Assembly: GCA_015179025.1 (NCBI GenBank)
Contig: WHUX01000031.1
Location: forward strand, 248,001 to 312,000
Length of the DNA: 64,000 nucleotides
Origin: Terfezia claveryi
Taxonomy: Eukaryota; Ascomycota; Pezizomycetes; Pezizales; Pezizaceae
Reading direction: 5' to 3'
The position numbers were made by a program, and so were the translations under genes. Positions 33,121-43,559 of the stretch are shown here, in pieces (the stretch's first letter is position 1; each line of letters opens with the position of its first letter). The notes below the pieces were generated by a model that saw only the letters and a list, made by a program, of their open reading frames with translations, had not been told where the DNA came from and searched no databases.

Positions 33121-33869
33121 TCAACTGCCAGCACCTAGTCCTAGAGATACGCACACAGATTTCTGGTCAGTTGCCCGTCTCACATGTGGTAGCTGGTGAG
33201 TCAACAATACATTGCCCCATAGCGGCTGTGAAAGTCTGGGCTCGCTGTGCCAGATCGCTCTCTGATTGTTCCCTCAACTAGGCCATAATCTGCTGCTGTT
33301 CATCGTTGGAGCGGCGTAGAGAAGAATTTGATTAAGAGCTGCAAGAAAGCCGCGGGTTACCTCACAGCATCGTCTCTGCCGAGGTCGCTGTGTGAGTGCT
33401 ACGTGAAGTTCATGAGGCAGAGGACGCAGCGGATGGAGCAAAGCTGATCGGGAAGGAGTGCTGGGTGGTCATTTGGAATTCTGGTGTGCGTGTTCGGGAA
33501 GTGTTGGTTGTGCGGTCAGCGAGATCATATTACAAGTATGTCAATCATCATGTGCAAAATCTTGGCGGCGCTACGGGGGTTGTAGTCGGTACTCGACAAC
33601 ACCGTGTAGATGAGCCCACTTGTTCGATCTCAACAACCAGAGGGTTTCCATCGTCGGAGAAAACAGCACTTTACAGAGCGGAACGGGCAGAGCACGAACA
33701 TCTATTTTTCCTTTGAGGTGAATTATCTCACTCGTAATGAGGAGTTCCTGTATTCTAATCACAGTGGGAGCAGTTAAGCGCAATTGGAGTCGGAATATTT
33801 CATCTTTTTGCTGAAAGGCTACAGTCCCAATACCCCATCGCCTTCTCCTGACCGAAAAACCTCGAATTG
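33121..33869. other. Unresolved upstream part of the HNH gene
   Basis: The minus strand has a protein-like block at about 33280-33180 (LREQSESDLAQRAQTFTAAMG) that could be a coiled-coil exon of the HNH gene, but a TAG precedes it and no clean junctions were found. Nothing else recognised. Confidence 0.35.
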
Positions 33870-34199
33870 ATGGTGCGTCCTGTATTCTCTGTTGATATCC
33901 ACGGACCTTCAGGACCTTGGAGAATTATGGCTTGCTTTGGGAGAGAGGGATGTTCCATTCACGGACGTTCCCATTGTGGTTGCGTCCATCATGGAAATGT
34001 GGTATTTCACGATCCGACAATAAAGGCTTGCACGACTGCCCTCCATGCCATTGGTGGGGGGATCAGCATATATGTGATGGTTGAAGGTGCAAAGTGCGCT
34101 GTCAAGGGTACATGTACCGAGGAATTGAATATGCCGCTGCTTCGGTACCTGGATACAGTATCCGGTCTGGCTTTGCATCAGTTTGTAACCCTAGGCTAG
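33870..34199 (+). CDS. Cys-containing ORF of uncertain status
   Basis: 109 codons from ATG 33870. Eight Cys are spaced CFGREGC, CGC, then ACTTALHAIGG, KCAVKGTC. The second half (PTIKACTTALHAIGG to KGTC) vaguely recalls the Cys spacing of small secreted fungal proteins of the Hce2/killer-like type, but there is no signal peptide at this start. An upstream exon would be needed. The resemblance is weak and the frame may be non-coding. Confidence 0.3.
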   Translation: MVRPVFSVDIHGPSGPWRIMACFGREGCSIHGRSHCGCVHHGNVVFHDPTIKACTTALHAIGGGISIYVMVEGAKCAVKGTCTEELNMPLLRYLDTVSGLALHQFVTLG

Positions 34200-34347
34200 C
34201 CTAGTCAGCTCCGTGATGGGACATAAGGTTGGAGTGCGCTGCTAGCTCCAGCCAGTCATACAGGCACACTACCTACGCGCTGGAGGTGTCCCTCCTCACG
34301 CCAGCCACATGGAATTCAATGCGGTAATATTTCTTATGTTGAATAAC

Positions 34348-34961
34348 CTAGGCCTCGTCGTATGTCTTCGTTGTCTCAATGATGCTGTTTCTCGTTCTTC
34401 TTGAACCCAAATCCTCAGAGCCTTCATTGTATTTTGGCATTGTCCATCCGTTTAACGAGGGTCGTGGAGATCGAACTCTCGGGTCTTCGGGAGCCCGTGA
34501 TATGCTCACGAATGCATCAAACCAACATGCGGGGTCCTCCCCCACAGGCCTGAGATGGGCACCCTCTAGAATCGCAAGCGATTCATCCCTCGACCTTTGC
34601 CGTCTACCCTCGTCTCGTTCGATATCATCCTGCCCTCGACCAAAATAGCTCTCCGACCTATACTCTCTCTGTGAGTATTGTGGGTATGGTACAGGCTGCA
34701 GGGCGATATCATTTCCATTGATTACTGCTGATTGAGGATGGTAGGTTGTATGTCGAAGCCATCTTTGATAATGTTGTTGCTGATGTCGCGAACGTAGGGC
34801 TCGCCCCACAACGCAAAATCTACCGATCGTGAATAAGTAACTAGGAGGAGTGAGAACCAGGTAAGGAAGTTGGATACTCACACAATCCCAGCGGTGAATA
34901 CAATTGAGACGGGAACTACGATAATCAAGTTGAGAGCCAACTGCTCATCCGTGGAAACCAT
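34348..34961 (-). CDS. Single-pass membrane protein, 2 exons
   Basis: Reconstructed gene: ATG 34961, exon to 34882, intron 34881-34820 (62 nt, GTGAGT donor, CGGTAG acceptor), exon 34819-34348; 183 aa. The intron falls inside the membrane-segment code. Joined, the helix reads LALNLIIVVPVSIVFT on exon 1 and runs into FCVVGRALRSR. A short acidic N-terminus precedes it (MVSTDEQ) and a basic stretch follows, so the N-terminus should face out. The tail is polar, Arg/Ser/Tyr-rich and probably disordered (YPQYSQREYRSESYFGRGQDDIERDEGRRQRSRDES is described here only as residues about 70-105). No enzyme motif. The next gene (36.0-36.7 kb) has the same plan. Confidence 0.72.
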
Positions 34962-34969
34962 CAGGGGAT

Positions 34970-36044
34970 AATCGTATCGGGAATTAATTATCCGAAAATA
35001 TGCTTGCCAGAGGGTCACGGAAAGATTTGTTGACTCGACGAAGGGGGGGAATGAACAGCAGTGCAAATACCCCGGATAATATACAAAAGAGGTTTTCCTG
35101 TACAACACTTTGTATTACTACAAGCCGGGAATGCTGCACTAACGTTGCGACTCAATCATTCATTTTAGTACACCGAAGGTCGCTACACACCCCAGCCATC
35201 GTGCGTAACATGGAGATGCACTCTGCCGGTCCAATATATCCTGGGAACGCAGCGGTGGGTTCCGTAGTGAACTTTAACACCCTGTGGCCCCACGATTGGT
35301 GTTTTAGGATAATGTTCAGTGGTACAGGCGATATCTGTAGGGCGCAATTTTTCGCTTTGTGGTTCCGATAGACGCGCATGGGGATTATCTGACACATGAA
35401 ACCGCTAGAGATTGAGTGAAAGGCAACTCGAATGTGATGCGGTGGATAGCGATAGTAGTGGAGAATGCCTAAATTTGCTCCCAAAGTTATACCGCAACCC
35501 TTTGCCGTACACATGCACATTATATGGGATCACCGTTGGAAACAAATGGCTCGGGTGACGCAAATTCTAATCGATCGTATGATCCCAATATCCAGACTAC
35601 CACTCGCCACCTTTTGAATTGAGATCAGAACGGCAGTTAACCTTCTGCGGGAGAAAAGACAAATAACAGATACTTTTACATCACGGGAACTAGGTTACTG
35701 CTTCAATGCAGCGCGCACGAAAACACTCAAACCGGCCGGGCGGCCATTTCACCACTACGGGATCGTATGTACCATACCGAGTCATTGGGCCGGAGAAAAA
35801 ACAACATTTCAAGTTCAATTATTTACTGTCACCCAACGAGAAATGCTAGCTAGGTATACAATGCACCCGTGGTTAGGTATGTTGCACTATACTACATCTA
35901 ATCTAGCTAGCCCTCCACATGTATTATTTTCACTCTTGCTTACGACCAAGTTTTCACGACTGAGAACGAAAAACGCAACAGTGAAATATTTGTCCATTGA
36001 TCTGATTCCCAACCTCCACGGTCTCCATGCTCGCGATCACTATC
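34970..36044. other. Intergenic, nothing recognised
   Basis: Spacer between the two membrane-protein genes. A TATATT-like box on the minus strand near 35077 might belong to the 34.3-kb gene. No other feature supported. Confidence 0.4.
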
Positions 36045-36737
36045 CTACCCCTCCTCATTCACATCATCTTCCAGCGGTGACACTGCTCGCTCTTTACCCT
36101 TCCCTTTCCCTTTTGCCCTGTCGCCGGACAGCCACTCCCCCGCCGGCGTAGACGGGCCCCGCCGCGGCCTCCGCAGGTCGTTTGCACCCTCCTCCCTTAC
36201 CGCCTGCACCCTGCTCGGCCCGGGGGAAAGCCCCGGGATATCAGGCAACGGTCTCCTCTTGAACGCGCCACCAGCCCCCGACGTGCTGGGATTCCAGGCC
36301 GCCTTGCCCGGCAAAGCTATCGAGGTGTTACTCTCCGGAAATTCTCCGACAGTATTGTGCTGTCGGTTTTCCACCGACGCAGCGAGAGCATCCCGGCGGT
36401 AGTGGAGCGTACCCCACAGATCCAAATCTTTTGGAGCTTCCTCCTCGTCATGGCCCACGTACGGACCATGCGTGAGTGCAAATGTGGGTGGGTCGTTGTC
36501 GTTGGATGGGATGTTGCGTGGCCTTTGCCAAGTCCAGATATGAAGCCGCCTAAGTAGGTGGAGGACCGCAAAACTAGACATAATCAACAAATCTCCCAAG
36601 GCCTCATTCTGAAAAGGACTGGAAACTTACGCGAAACCCACAACGGTGCAAACGCCTAGAATCACAGGGATCCAAATCCAGTTCCAGACTGAAGAGCCCG
36701 TCATTATGTGGTCGTGGGTGTTTCTGACTTCTCTCAT
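36045..36737 (-). CDS. Single-pass membrane protein, 2 exons
   Basis: Reconstructed gene: ATG 36737, exon to 36631, intron 36630-36574 (57 nt, GTAAGT donor, TCTAG acceptor), exon 36573-36045; 211 aa. An alternative in-frame acceptor ends at 36550. The intron interrupts the membrane helix: WIWIPVILGVCTVVGFA on exon 1 joins FAVLHLLRRLHIW on exon 2, with Arg-Arg on the cytosolic side. The rest is disordered and charged, with RRPLPDIPGLSPGPS and a Lys/Gly repeat (KGKGKGKER). An upstream ATG would extend the N-terminus by 30 residues but lies almost at the TATA box, so the inner ATG is preferred. Same architecture and intron location as the 34.3-kb gene, so the two may be diverged duplicates. No domain recognised. 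Confidence 0.74.
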
Positions 36738-36839
36738 GTATCGACCCTGAAACCCTGTTTCTTTGAGTCTGGAAGTGGAAGTTGAGGCCAGCGTGCGATC
36801 AAAGTGGTTGGTTTGATTGCAGCCCAAGCCCTGAATCCC

Positions 36840-36847
36840 CTTTTATA
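36840..36847 (-). promoter_or_regulatory. TATA box of the 36.0-kb gene
   Basis: TATAAAAG at the end of an (AT)n run on the minus strand, about 103 nt upstream of the ATG at 36737. A start near 36810 would give a 5' UTR of about 75 nt. Confidence 0.6.
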
Positions 36848-36859
36848 TATATATATATT

Positions 36860-38022
36860 CTGACCTAGGCAACCACCGCCAGCTGAATGAGCTTCCATGG
36901 GGGACCACCGCACCGTGGAATTGTCAAGTGTGCAGAAATCGATGCATACCGCAGAGTTGGGACTCCGTAAGGAAAAGGTTTTGAGCACTTGATTCCATGC
37001 GCTCATTATATATAGTTACACCGCTATGCTGTGCCACATACAGTAGTTGTGTTCCCCTCGTATTCAACTGCAATCATTATTCGCTATTTGTGTAATCGAA
37101 TCTTCCGTATGGAATGCTGCGGATCAACGTCACTTTCGACAAACATCTAGAAAGACAAAACTTTGATTCTTTCGAAATCCAAACGGTTCGTTAGCAATCT
37201 ACGATGAATGCATGGAAGAATAGCGGTATCATTTGTGATTGCCAGCAGAAGTCATGTGTGTGTTTGCATGCCTATTCGAATGGACCGGCGAGCTTGGTAG
37301 ACCTTCCAACGGACTAGTTCACCATTTGTGTTTGAGTCCGCATTTCAGGAGGATCGTAGCGAGCTCTCCATGTGTTACACGATGGGTGTGACTTATCCTT
37401 CACAGTTGGCTAATTGCCCAGACACCATGCAGTTTTTTCTGTATCAATGGGAATACAGATTCCATATCCAGAGATCTTCGTCTACCTACCATCGAGAAAA
37501 CTTCATGACATCGTGAAAAATATCTGTAGTAATGCTACACAAGACTGTCTGGGGCATGGCTACCTATACCTTCCGGCTTTTCAACAATTGATGTCCTGTA
37601 GCGTTCAACCAAGCGATGAAAGTTCCGCGGGATATTTACAATAGGGCTAGGTATTACTTCTAAATTGAGTATAGACCTCAAGCTCTTCCGCTCCTCCTGG
37701 GGTTGCCGAACAGTCTCAACGGGTTCTATGACGTACGTACGTTGTTTAAGAAGAATTCCACCAAGCTTTATGTTGTGGCATCACCAATGTGATAGATGGA
37801 GTTTGGGGAAAATAAAATAATTTTAACAAACTGGTTTTCCCCATTGTTCACGAACGCGAGCGGTAGCAACAGTCTCCGCCCAGTACGGAGTCAAGGATCC
37901 TTTAGGAGTACATAGCCGTGGAAACTTAAAACACAGACAAACCGAAAGAATCACGAACACGCATATCAAACTACAAGATCTATTTTCCATCACTTGCAGC
38001 TGAAACTTCAACCCTAGGTACA
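36860..38022. other. Intergenic, nothing recognised
   Basis: No gene, tRNA or repeat family supported up to the left duplication of the 38.0-kb element. Confidence 0.4.
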
Positions 38023-38031
38023 GTTACGAGG

Positions 38032-39233
38032 GGAAGGCGCTCAAGCAGAACACGCTAAAAGTCTCACTATCCTGCAAAGGGAAAAGTAGTGTCTGGAATG
38101 CAGAAAGGGGTTCGTCATGACGAGTTACCTACTATTACAACTTCCCAAAACCACACCCTTTCGAAAACATCCATTAATGTTTGCTCTAACCTCCCATATG
38201 AGTAGTTTAATTCACGCCGACCCGATCCACCACTTCTATAACATTTACTTTTTTGCTGAAATCGCTCCATAGTTCTCACGACCGAAGTGCACGAGAATTC
38301 GCTCAATCTCAACCTAAACCTTCATACCACACTCTTCTATCATCATTGCAGTACCGGAGGAATAGGGCCTTGGATGCTTGTTTTATTGTGTATGGGTGCG
38401 TTGGAATTAAGAAGGTAATCCTACTAGTCAAGGAAAACGCGGGTGCCGTTGTTCACCATAAAAGGTTATCGTTATTGTTAAGAAGGAACAGCAATTATTA
38501 CGCGAAGAATAAAGAAGCAATCTTTGGGGAATCTTCTGGCACGCTCTCTGAAGCAATGAAGATTTAGCAATATATTACTCTTCATATTTTCGCAAAATTT
38601 AAGTCACTGAATGGGAAATACTCGTAACAGCTCTACTAGCTGAGCCTACACGAGTCTATTATATCAATCAGCTATCTGGCGACTGGGTTAAGAAGCCAGG
38701 CGAAGCAGAGTCTCGCTCAACCAAACCAGGTCCCGCTTCTTTACTCGATTGTTCGATTTCAAAGTCTTGTTGGGGTTTTCATACAGTTTAGGATAAGAGA
38801 TATCTTTCATCGTTTTCAAGATTTTCGTTTATAAGCGATACGTAGAGTGCCAGATAGACTCATTATGATACCGAATTGCACACCCTTCTACAACCCCTAT
38901 AATGATCAGTCAAGCACGAGTGTTTTCCTAGTTATGAGTATGGGAACATAGGAAACAGATATAAGGTTGAATGGTATAGCGTAGTACTCTGTAGTGGTGT
39001 AGAGAACATCAGTAGATTTGGAATGCCATCCGCGTTGATGTAGGTGTGGTATTCGCACTGATGTTTGCGTTGATATGCGTGCTCGCGTCGTACAGTAACA
39101 TTGTTATGTTTGAGAATGATAAGCTCGTCATGACGAGCCCCTTGCTTCCTCTCAAAACAGCTAGATATCTAAGTTACGACTTTTCCTTTATAGGATAGAG
39201 AAAGTATTAGCGTGTTCTGCTTGAGCGCCTTCC
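38032..39233. mobile_element. 1.2-kb Mutator-like element, non-autonomous
   Basis: The ends are a 27-bp perfect inverted repeat starting GGAAGGCGCTCAAGCAGAAC (38032-38058 against 39207-39233). Diverged matching continues inward for roughly 60-70 bp, and the palindrome CTCGTCATGACGAG occurs near both ends. GTTACGAGG is duplicated perfectly at 38023-38031 and 39234-39242. Long inverted ends and a 9-bp duplication point to a Mutator-like superfamily. The interior has no transposase-like frame. With perfect ends and duplication, this is among the youngest insertions in the window. Confidence 0.85.
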
Positions 39234-39326
39234 GTTACGAGGTGAATGCCGGTTGTGATGGAATTCGCCAGTCAAGTGAATCAATCAATCAAGTTATATA
39301 TATTGTCCGAGCTTTGCCACAGCGTT

Positions 39327-39457
39327 TTTTTATTTTTTATTTTTTATTTTTTATTTTTTATTTTAAATACTCCTTACCTACTCTTATTCGATCCCAGTGA
39401 GGGGGGGAAAGTTATTAAAAAAATGATTTGTATATAAATTTAACATGAGGAGCATTA
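39327..39457 (-). mobile_element. LINE tail with expanded (A6T)n end
   Basis: Minus-strand LINE module whose tail has grown into repeats of AAAAAAT (39327-39365). About 37 bp of AT-rich sequence (39411-39447) separate the GGGG and ATGAGGAGC parts that are contiguous in other copies, so this one carries a small insertion or local rearrangement. Target duplication not found. Confidence 0.6.
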
Positions 39458-39641
39458 TGCCGGTAACAATGGTCTACATTCCAAATTTATTGGACTGTCC
39501 TAATCAAGAGTAATCATTTTGTGATTGCATTGCTTTGCTTGGAGTGATTGTGTTCCCTTCGTATTCGACCGCTGGCAATTACTGATCGTGCAACCATTTG
39601 GTTACACGTAGTGGAGAGCAAGGTAAGGTTGCATAAAGTTT

Positions 39642-40390
39642 TTAAGAAATGTAAGACTGAAATACGAGATGTCCCCTAATTCCATTCCCCAACATGTTAA
39701 TTGAAGTACCTCCGGTCACACGAAACCTTATCTCCTTCCCGCCCTTCGCACAATGTGTTGTGTACAAAGAAGACTTGCACCACGTGAGTATCTGGGAATA
39801 CCTAGTCTTTGTAACCACGGGACCCAAATAGTCTGTGAGGGGCAGTTGTTCAAACATTTCTCTCACCTGCGCCGGAACATGCCTAATTCTCCTGACCAGC
39901 GAGAAAGGTAGTGCTTCCAAGAGCATTGTGTGTGAGAATGGCATCCGCAAAACTGTCACAGATATGAGTAGTCCCTCAACTTATCCAACATATCCCCAGA
40001 ACGCCCAAAAACTCTGACGCCGTGTGGGTCTCTAATACGGGATTCGGGTACCTCCCGCCTCCACCTAACTCGTGTAATATAGCGTGGTATCCTGAAATGA
40101 TGAATGACACCAGGGTATTAGGTTTTTTCCCAGAGAGTATAGGAAACAGTTTGCTAAAAGCAAATGGAGTCATGACTGTGTTAAAAAGAAAGAGAAAGTA
40201 ACCCGTAGGAATCATCATGGTCACAGTCCGGATATTGATACAAATATGCCTAACACATCAACTTGCAACCTGGTCCTCTAAGTTACCTGTTGCTGCATGT
40301 GATTCTCTTTGGGGGTATGATTTCGATGTTGCGGCGTCAAGCTGAATAGGGCTTTGGATAGTATTGTCCCATCTTGTAATCCTTAGGTAG
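39642..40390 (-). CDS. Unrecognised gene, at least two coding blocks
   Basis: Protein-like blocks on the minus strand: TRWDNTIQSPIQLDAAT to RESHAAT (about 40372-40288), then VMTPFAFSKLFPILSGKKPN to EFLGVLGICW (about 40178-39990), then EGLLISVTVLRMPFSHT to the stop at 39642. A good intron joins the first two: CAG|GTAACT donor at about 40287, and a pyrimidine-rich tract before an ACACAG acceptor at about 40179, phase 1 on both sides. It would remove the hydrophobic MIPTGYFLFLF stretch. Blocks two and three are in different frames; a 37-nt intron or a 1-nt indel would be needed. The upstream start is unknown. The last block includes RRIRHVPAQVREMFEQLP. No family recognised. Possibly a decaying gene. 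Confidence 0.42.
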
Positions 40391-40399
40391 GACTACTAT

Positions 40400-41088
40400 T
40401 CGCAGGAACAATATATATCAAACTAGAAAGGAAGTAGAGCACGGATTCAGAGCTGCCTTTGTACTCTAACAGATTGGCGGTTGTGGTGGGTGCACTCGTG
40501 TTAAGGTCATTAGGGTTAGCCTAATACATGATGGTTACAGCAGTCGCAAGTTCAGTGAATGATAGGTACGTCGACAGTGAAGGGAGAATGGATTGTATAT
40601 ATGCCCGATGAGGCCTACCTACCTACCGCGAAGAGAGTGGAAAATGCCAACCCGACTTAGAACTCGTGCCCCGACCCTCGTAAACCAGACTAGAAAATGC
40701 TACATAGTAGTCTGGTCTCCATTCTCCATAAAGGGCACTGTCCACAGAACGATTGTGCACAACGAGCGGTGCCATGCGAACTGTACGGCACCAGAATGCC
40801 TGCCCACCGAGGCGCCGACGCTGAGCCAAGTCCCCTCCCTCACGAACGACCCAAGTCTTGGCAGAGTTCCAGAAATCCTATAAGAAGCCCTCTTTCCTCC
40901 CATCTGCGTCTGTCTTCAAACAGGGGCCTGGAGCCCCATAGTCTATTCGAATTAAAGCTGAAGTTTAAGTTAGGGCCAGAAAAAAGGCAAACAAATATGT
41001 ACGCGGAATTGGGAGTGCTGGCAACTCATTGGCACCTGACTACTAAACTCGAATCCAACTATCTTAACTCCCATCAACCAAATCTCTG
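40400..41088. other. Intergenic with one 44-nt insertion
   Basis: No gene supported apart from the insertion listed separately at 40640-40701. Another TAGTCTGGT occurs at 40708 without flanking repeats. Confidence 0.4.
40640..40701 (-). repeat. 44-nt insertion ending TAAACCAGACTA
   Basis: Insert 40649-40692 between GAAAATGCC and GAAAATGCT (8/9). Its far end starts AACCCGACTTA, an imperfect second core, so this may be two superimposed events. Confidence 0.6.
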
Positions 41089-41097
41089 TTCCAACTA

Positions 41098-41153
41098 CTC
41101 TTTTTATTTTTAATTTAAAACTCAACACTCATATGCGGTCCCAATAAGGGGAC
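41098..41153 (-). mobile_element. 56-bp LINE tail with 9-bp duplication
   Basis: Only the last bases of the LINE 3' module plus its A-rich end remain. TTCCAACTA is duplicated perfectly at 41089-41097 and 41154-41162. Confidence 0.8.
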
Positions 41154-41343
41154 TTCCAACTAATTTAACTACTTTGTTTTTCTAATCAGTGAATATTCTA
41201 TTCAAACTATCTCGCTTGAGACTGACATTCAAGTTGAGCTGGAAAGGGCCAACAAACACGCGTAACTGAAGTTTAATGGAAAGGGGTGTCGTATGGGAAT
41301 GGGGAAATAGAAAGGAACCTGCACTATGATGTTCATCACCTTG

Positions 41344-41560
41344 ACTTTTTTTTTTTTTTAATAAATACTCCTATGCGGCCCAGTCAGGGGGCCATGAGGA
41401 GCCACCTGGAAACCCGGGTGAATTCAGGACAGGGCAAGTTAATCTGCCGAGTGGACGCGGATAAAAACACAAAACGATGAATGGGGTACTCCCCTGCTGT
41501 CATTAACCAGCAGTGCTGGATGAATCCGAGGGGCCCCGAACAAAAAACCCTCTCGCAAGT
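41344..41560 (-). mobile_element. 217-bp LINE tail with 9-bp duplication
   Basis: Minus-strand module with the CCCGGGTTTCC hairpin, the GATTAACTTG block and an A16 tail at 41344-41361. ATCACCTTG occurs at 41335-41343 and 41561-41569. Confidence 0.72.
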
Positions 41561-41903
41561 ATCACCTTGCCGTTGGTGCGCAGGCACCCTACAATGGGTC
41601 TAAGAACTTCACAATGTATGTAGCGGTGTATTTCGCTGAAGAAATAAAGGAATAACCTTATCATCCAATGATTATGTATCATGTAGACTGTAATATATCT
41701 ATCCTTGAGGCGTGTTTTTTTTTTTCCTCCACCATGGCTCATGTAGAATCTCATGACGGTAGCTACCATGAACTGCTGTTCGTTAATGTGGCCAGCTGGA
41801 TGTCGATTAAGGGCAGCTCCTATGAGCCAACAGCCAGATCTTAGAGACCGCATCCAGGTCGAAACTTTAGTGTGCTACGAGAACAAAATATTCCCGGTCT
41901 AAT

Positions 41904-42180
41904 TCATGGCCTGGCTGGCGTGCCGCTTGCGAGAGCTGTTAATTGTCTCGATATATTTATCACGAATAAATTTTGCTTCTAGTTCATCCAACATAGCTTG
42001 TAATAGCTCTGTCTCCTTGAATGTGGCAATTCACCGGTCAGTACGCCATGACTTCATACACTCGATTGCCTCAATAACATCCTCCTTCAGCACTTCCGCA
42101 GTCAATCCTGTACTAATAAACAGACGCTCTACCCCTCATCTCATGGCTGGGATTGCTAGAATATCAAGTGCCATTCTAGA
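41904..42180 (-). pseudogene. hAT transposase C-terminal fragment
   Basis: In one frame on the minus strand: RMALDILAIPAM, two codons, then GVERLFISTGLTAEVL, EAIECMKSWRTD and a helical tail to KRHASQAM. This is the hAT dimerisation signature (AlDvLaIPamSaevERlFS and kSW). Two TGA codons interrupt it, one inside the signature and one after KSWRTDR. The catalytic part is missing, so it is a dead fragment. Confidence 0.85.
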
Positions 42181-42531
42181 CACGTGTTTGGTAGTAAGCC
42201 CACATAATTACTTTTGTGTTTTCTTCCATCCCTAATATAGTCTTGAACCGGGGCCGCAGATATTGAATTTATAAAAATGGCTGATTCTCAATATCAATTG
42301 TACTTTTTTCTTCTTTTTATTTAAAAAATACCCATACCAATGGAAGAGGACGAGATGAAGTCATCGTATGTTCTAGATCTGTTATGAACGTATTGCACTG
42401 TTTGCGTCAAGTAGTGATGTTGCTTCTCCACATCTTTCCCCCTGCGAGCGCCAATTCGATATAAGCAAATGTATGTGACTAAGCCAAAAAATGGCATGAA
42501 TAATCGAATGGGTGAATTTATGCTTAAAAGT

Positions 42532-42561
42532 ACCTTTTTGTTAGTCTGGCGACCTTTTTGT
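42532..42561 (+). repeat. Microinsertion TAGTCTGGCG, perfect 10-bp repeats
   Basis: Insert 42542-42551 (10 nt; the 3' half differs from the usual core). ACCTTTTTGT flanks both sides without mismatch (42532-42541 and 42552-42561). Confidence 0.82.
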
Positions 42562-42723
42562 ATGTAAGGACCGTGAGAGGTATGCTTATTTTGGCCTCTA
42601 CGAGGGTCTGATCGAGACTAATTTTGGGACGATGTGATGTGTGTTAAAGAAGCAATGTATTTAACGAGCCAGACGATGACCTTATATGGTCATGCCAACC
42701 GTCGGCCAAGCCCGACATATCTA

Positions 42724-43421
42724 CAGTCGAACCTATGACTTTGCATCCTATATAAGCGCATATCCTCTGATAACGCATACCAAGCTCCTGACGAGTTTTT
42801 TTGTCAGTAAAAATGACACACTAAGGGGCTAAAAACCGCATAACTGTAACATTGCATGCATACTTGTTGGCGCCTTCCCAAAATTCAGATTAGTGTGTAC
42901 AGGCACTCCGAGATCGCATAGCAGGGTAGTCTGGTTGATAGCAGGGTATGAGTTCAGCCGAAAACGTCGGATATTCTACCCTGGTCAACAGCAGGTATTC
43001 GGATTCAGTGTTATGGCTTAAAGAGCAGAAGTCCCAGATCTTATCTTTTACTTTCTTCTCTTCACATAGGCAGCGCACAATGGCATCTGTACCTATATAC
43101 CAACTTCCGATCCAACAGACGGTGAGCGTGCACAGCTCTATCGCTACCATTTAGCAAATAAATTCAGCCTTAATTGAGTCTATTACTACTCTATGAACGC
43201 AAGCAGCAATCACACCTCGATAAATGGCTTAGATCCGATTAAAGTGGGTGGGAACGGGTCGGGATATCATGGATTAGTCGGGATATCATGTATTTAGTCA
43301 GTGTGTCATGTATTTAGTTTAATATCAGCTCTTTTTCTCATTTTCGCCGGTACCGCATAAACCTTTCTTACTGCATCAAAAGTGCTCTGACGGACATCAT
43401 GCAGTAAGAGAGGTTCGACTG
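42724..43421. mobile_element. 698-bp TIR element in a TA target
   Basis: CAGTCGAACCT (42724-42734) is inverted at the right end (43411-43421), with TA on each side (42722-42723 and 43422-43423). The target is a dispersed repeat whose uninterrupted copy lies at 44330-44395: joining the flanks at TA reproduces that copy, a paralogous empty site. No transposase remains inside. TA target and CAGT-type ends suit a Tc1/pogo-like family. Confidence 0.8.
42918..42946 (+). repeat. Microinsertion TAGTCTGGTTG, perfect 9-bp repeats
   Basis: Insert 42927-42937 (11 nt). ATAGCAGGG flanks both sides without mismatch. It lies inside the TIR element 42724-43421, so it inserted after that element. Confidence 0.87.
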
Positions 43422-43559
43422 TAGCTAAGCTCGTCACTTTTCCTATCTAAGTAATACATGTATGCAGCCATGACAGTATCCCCCCAAAAAAAGCGTGAGA
43501 TGGGGTATATAACGTAATAATATCAAAGAAGGCATAAAACAACCTGAATATCATGACCG

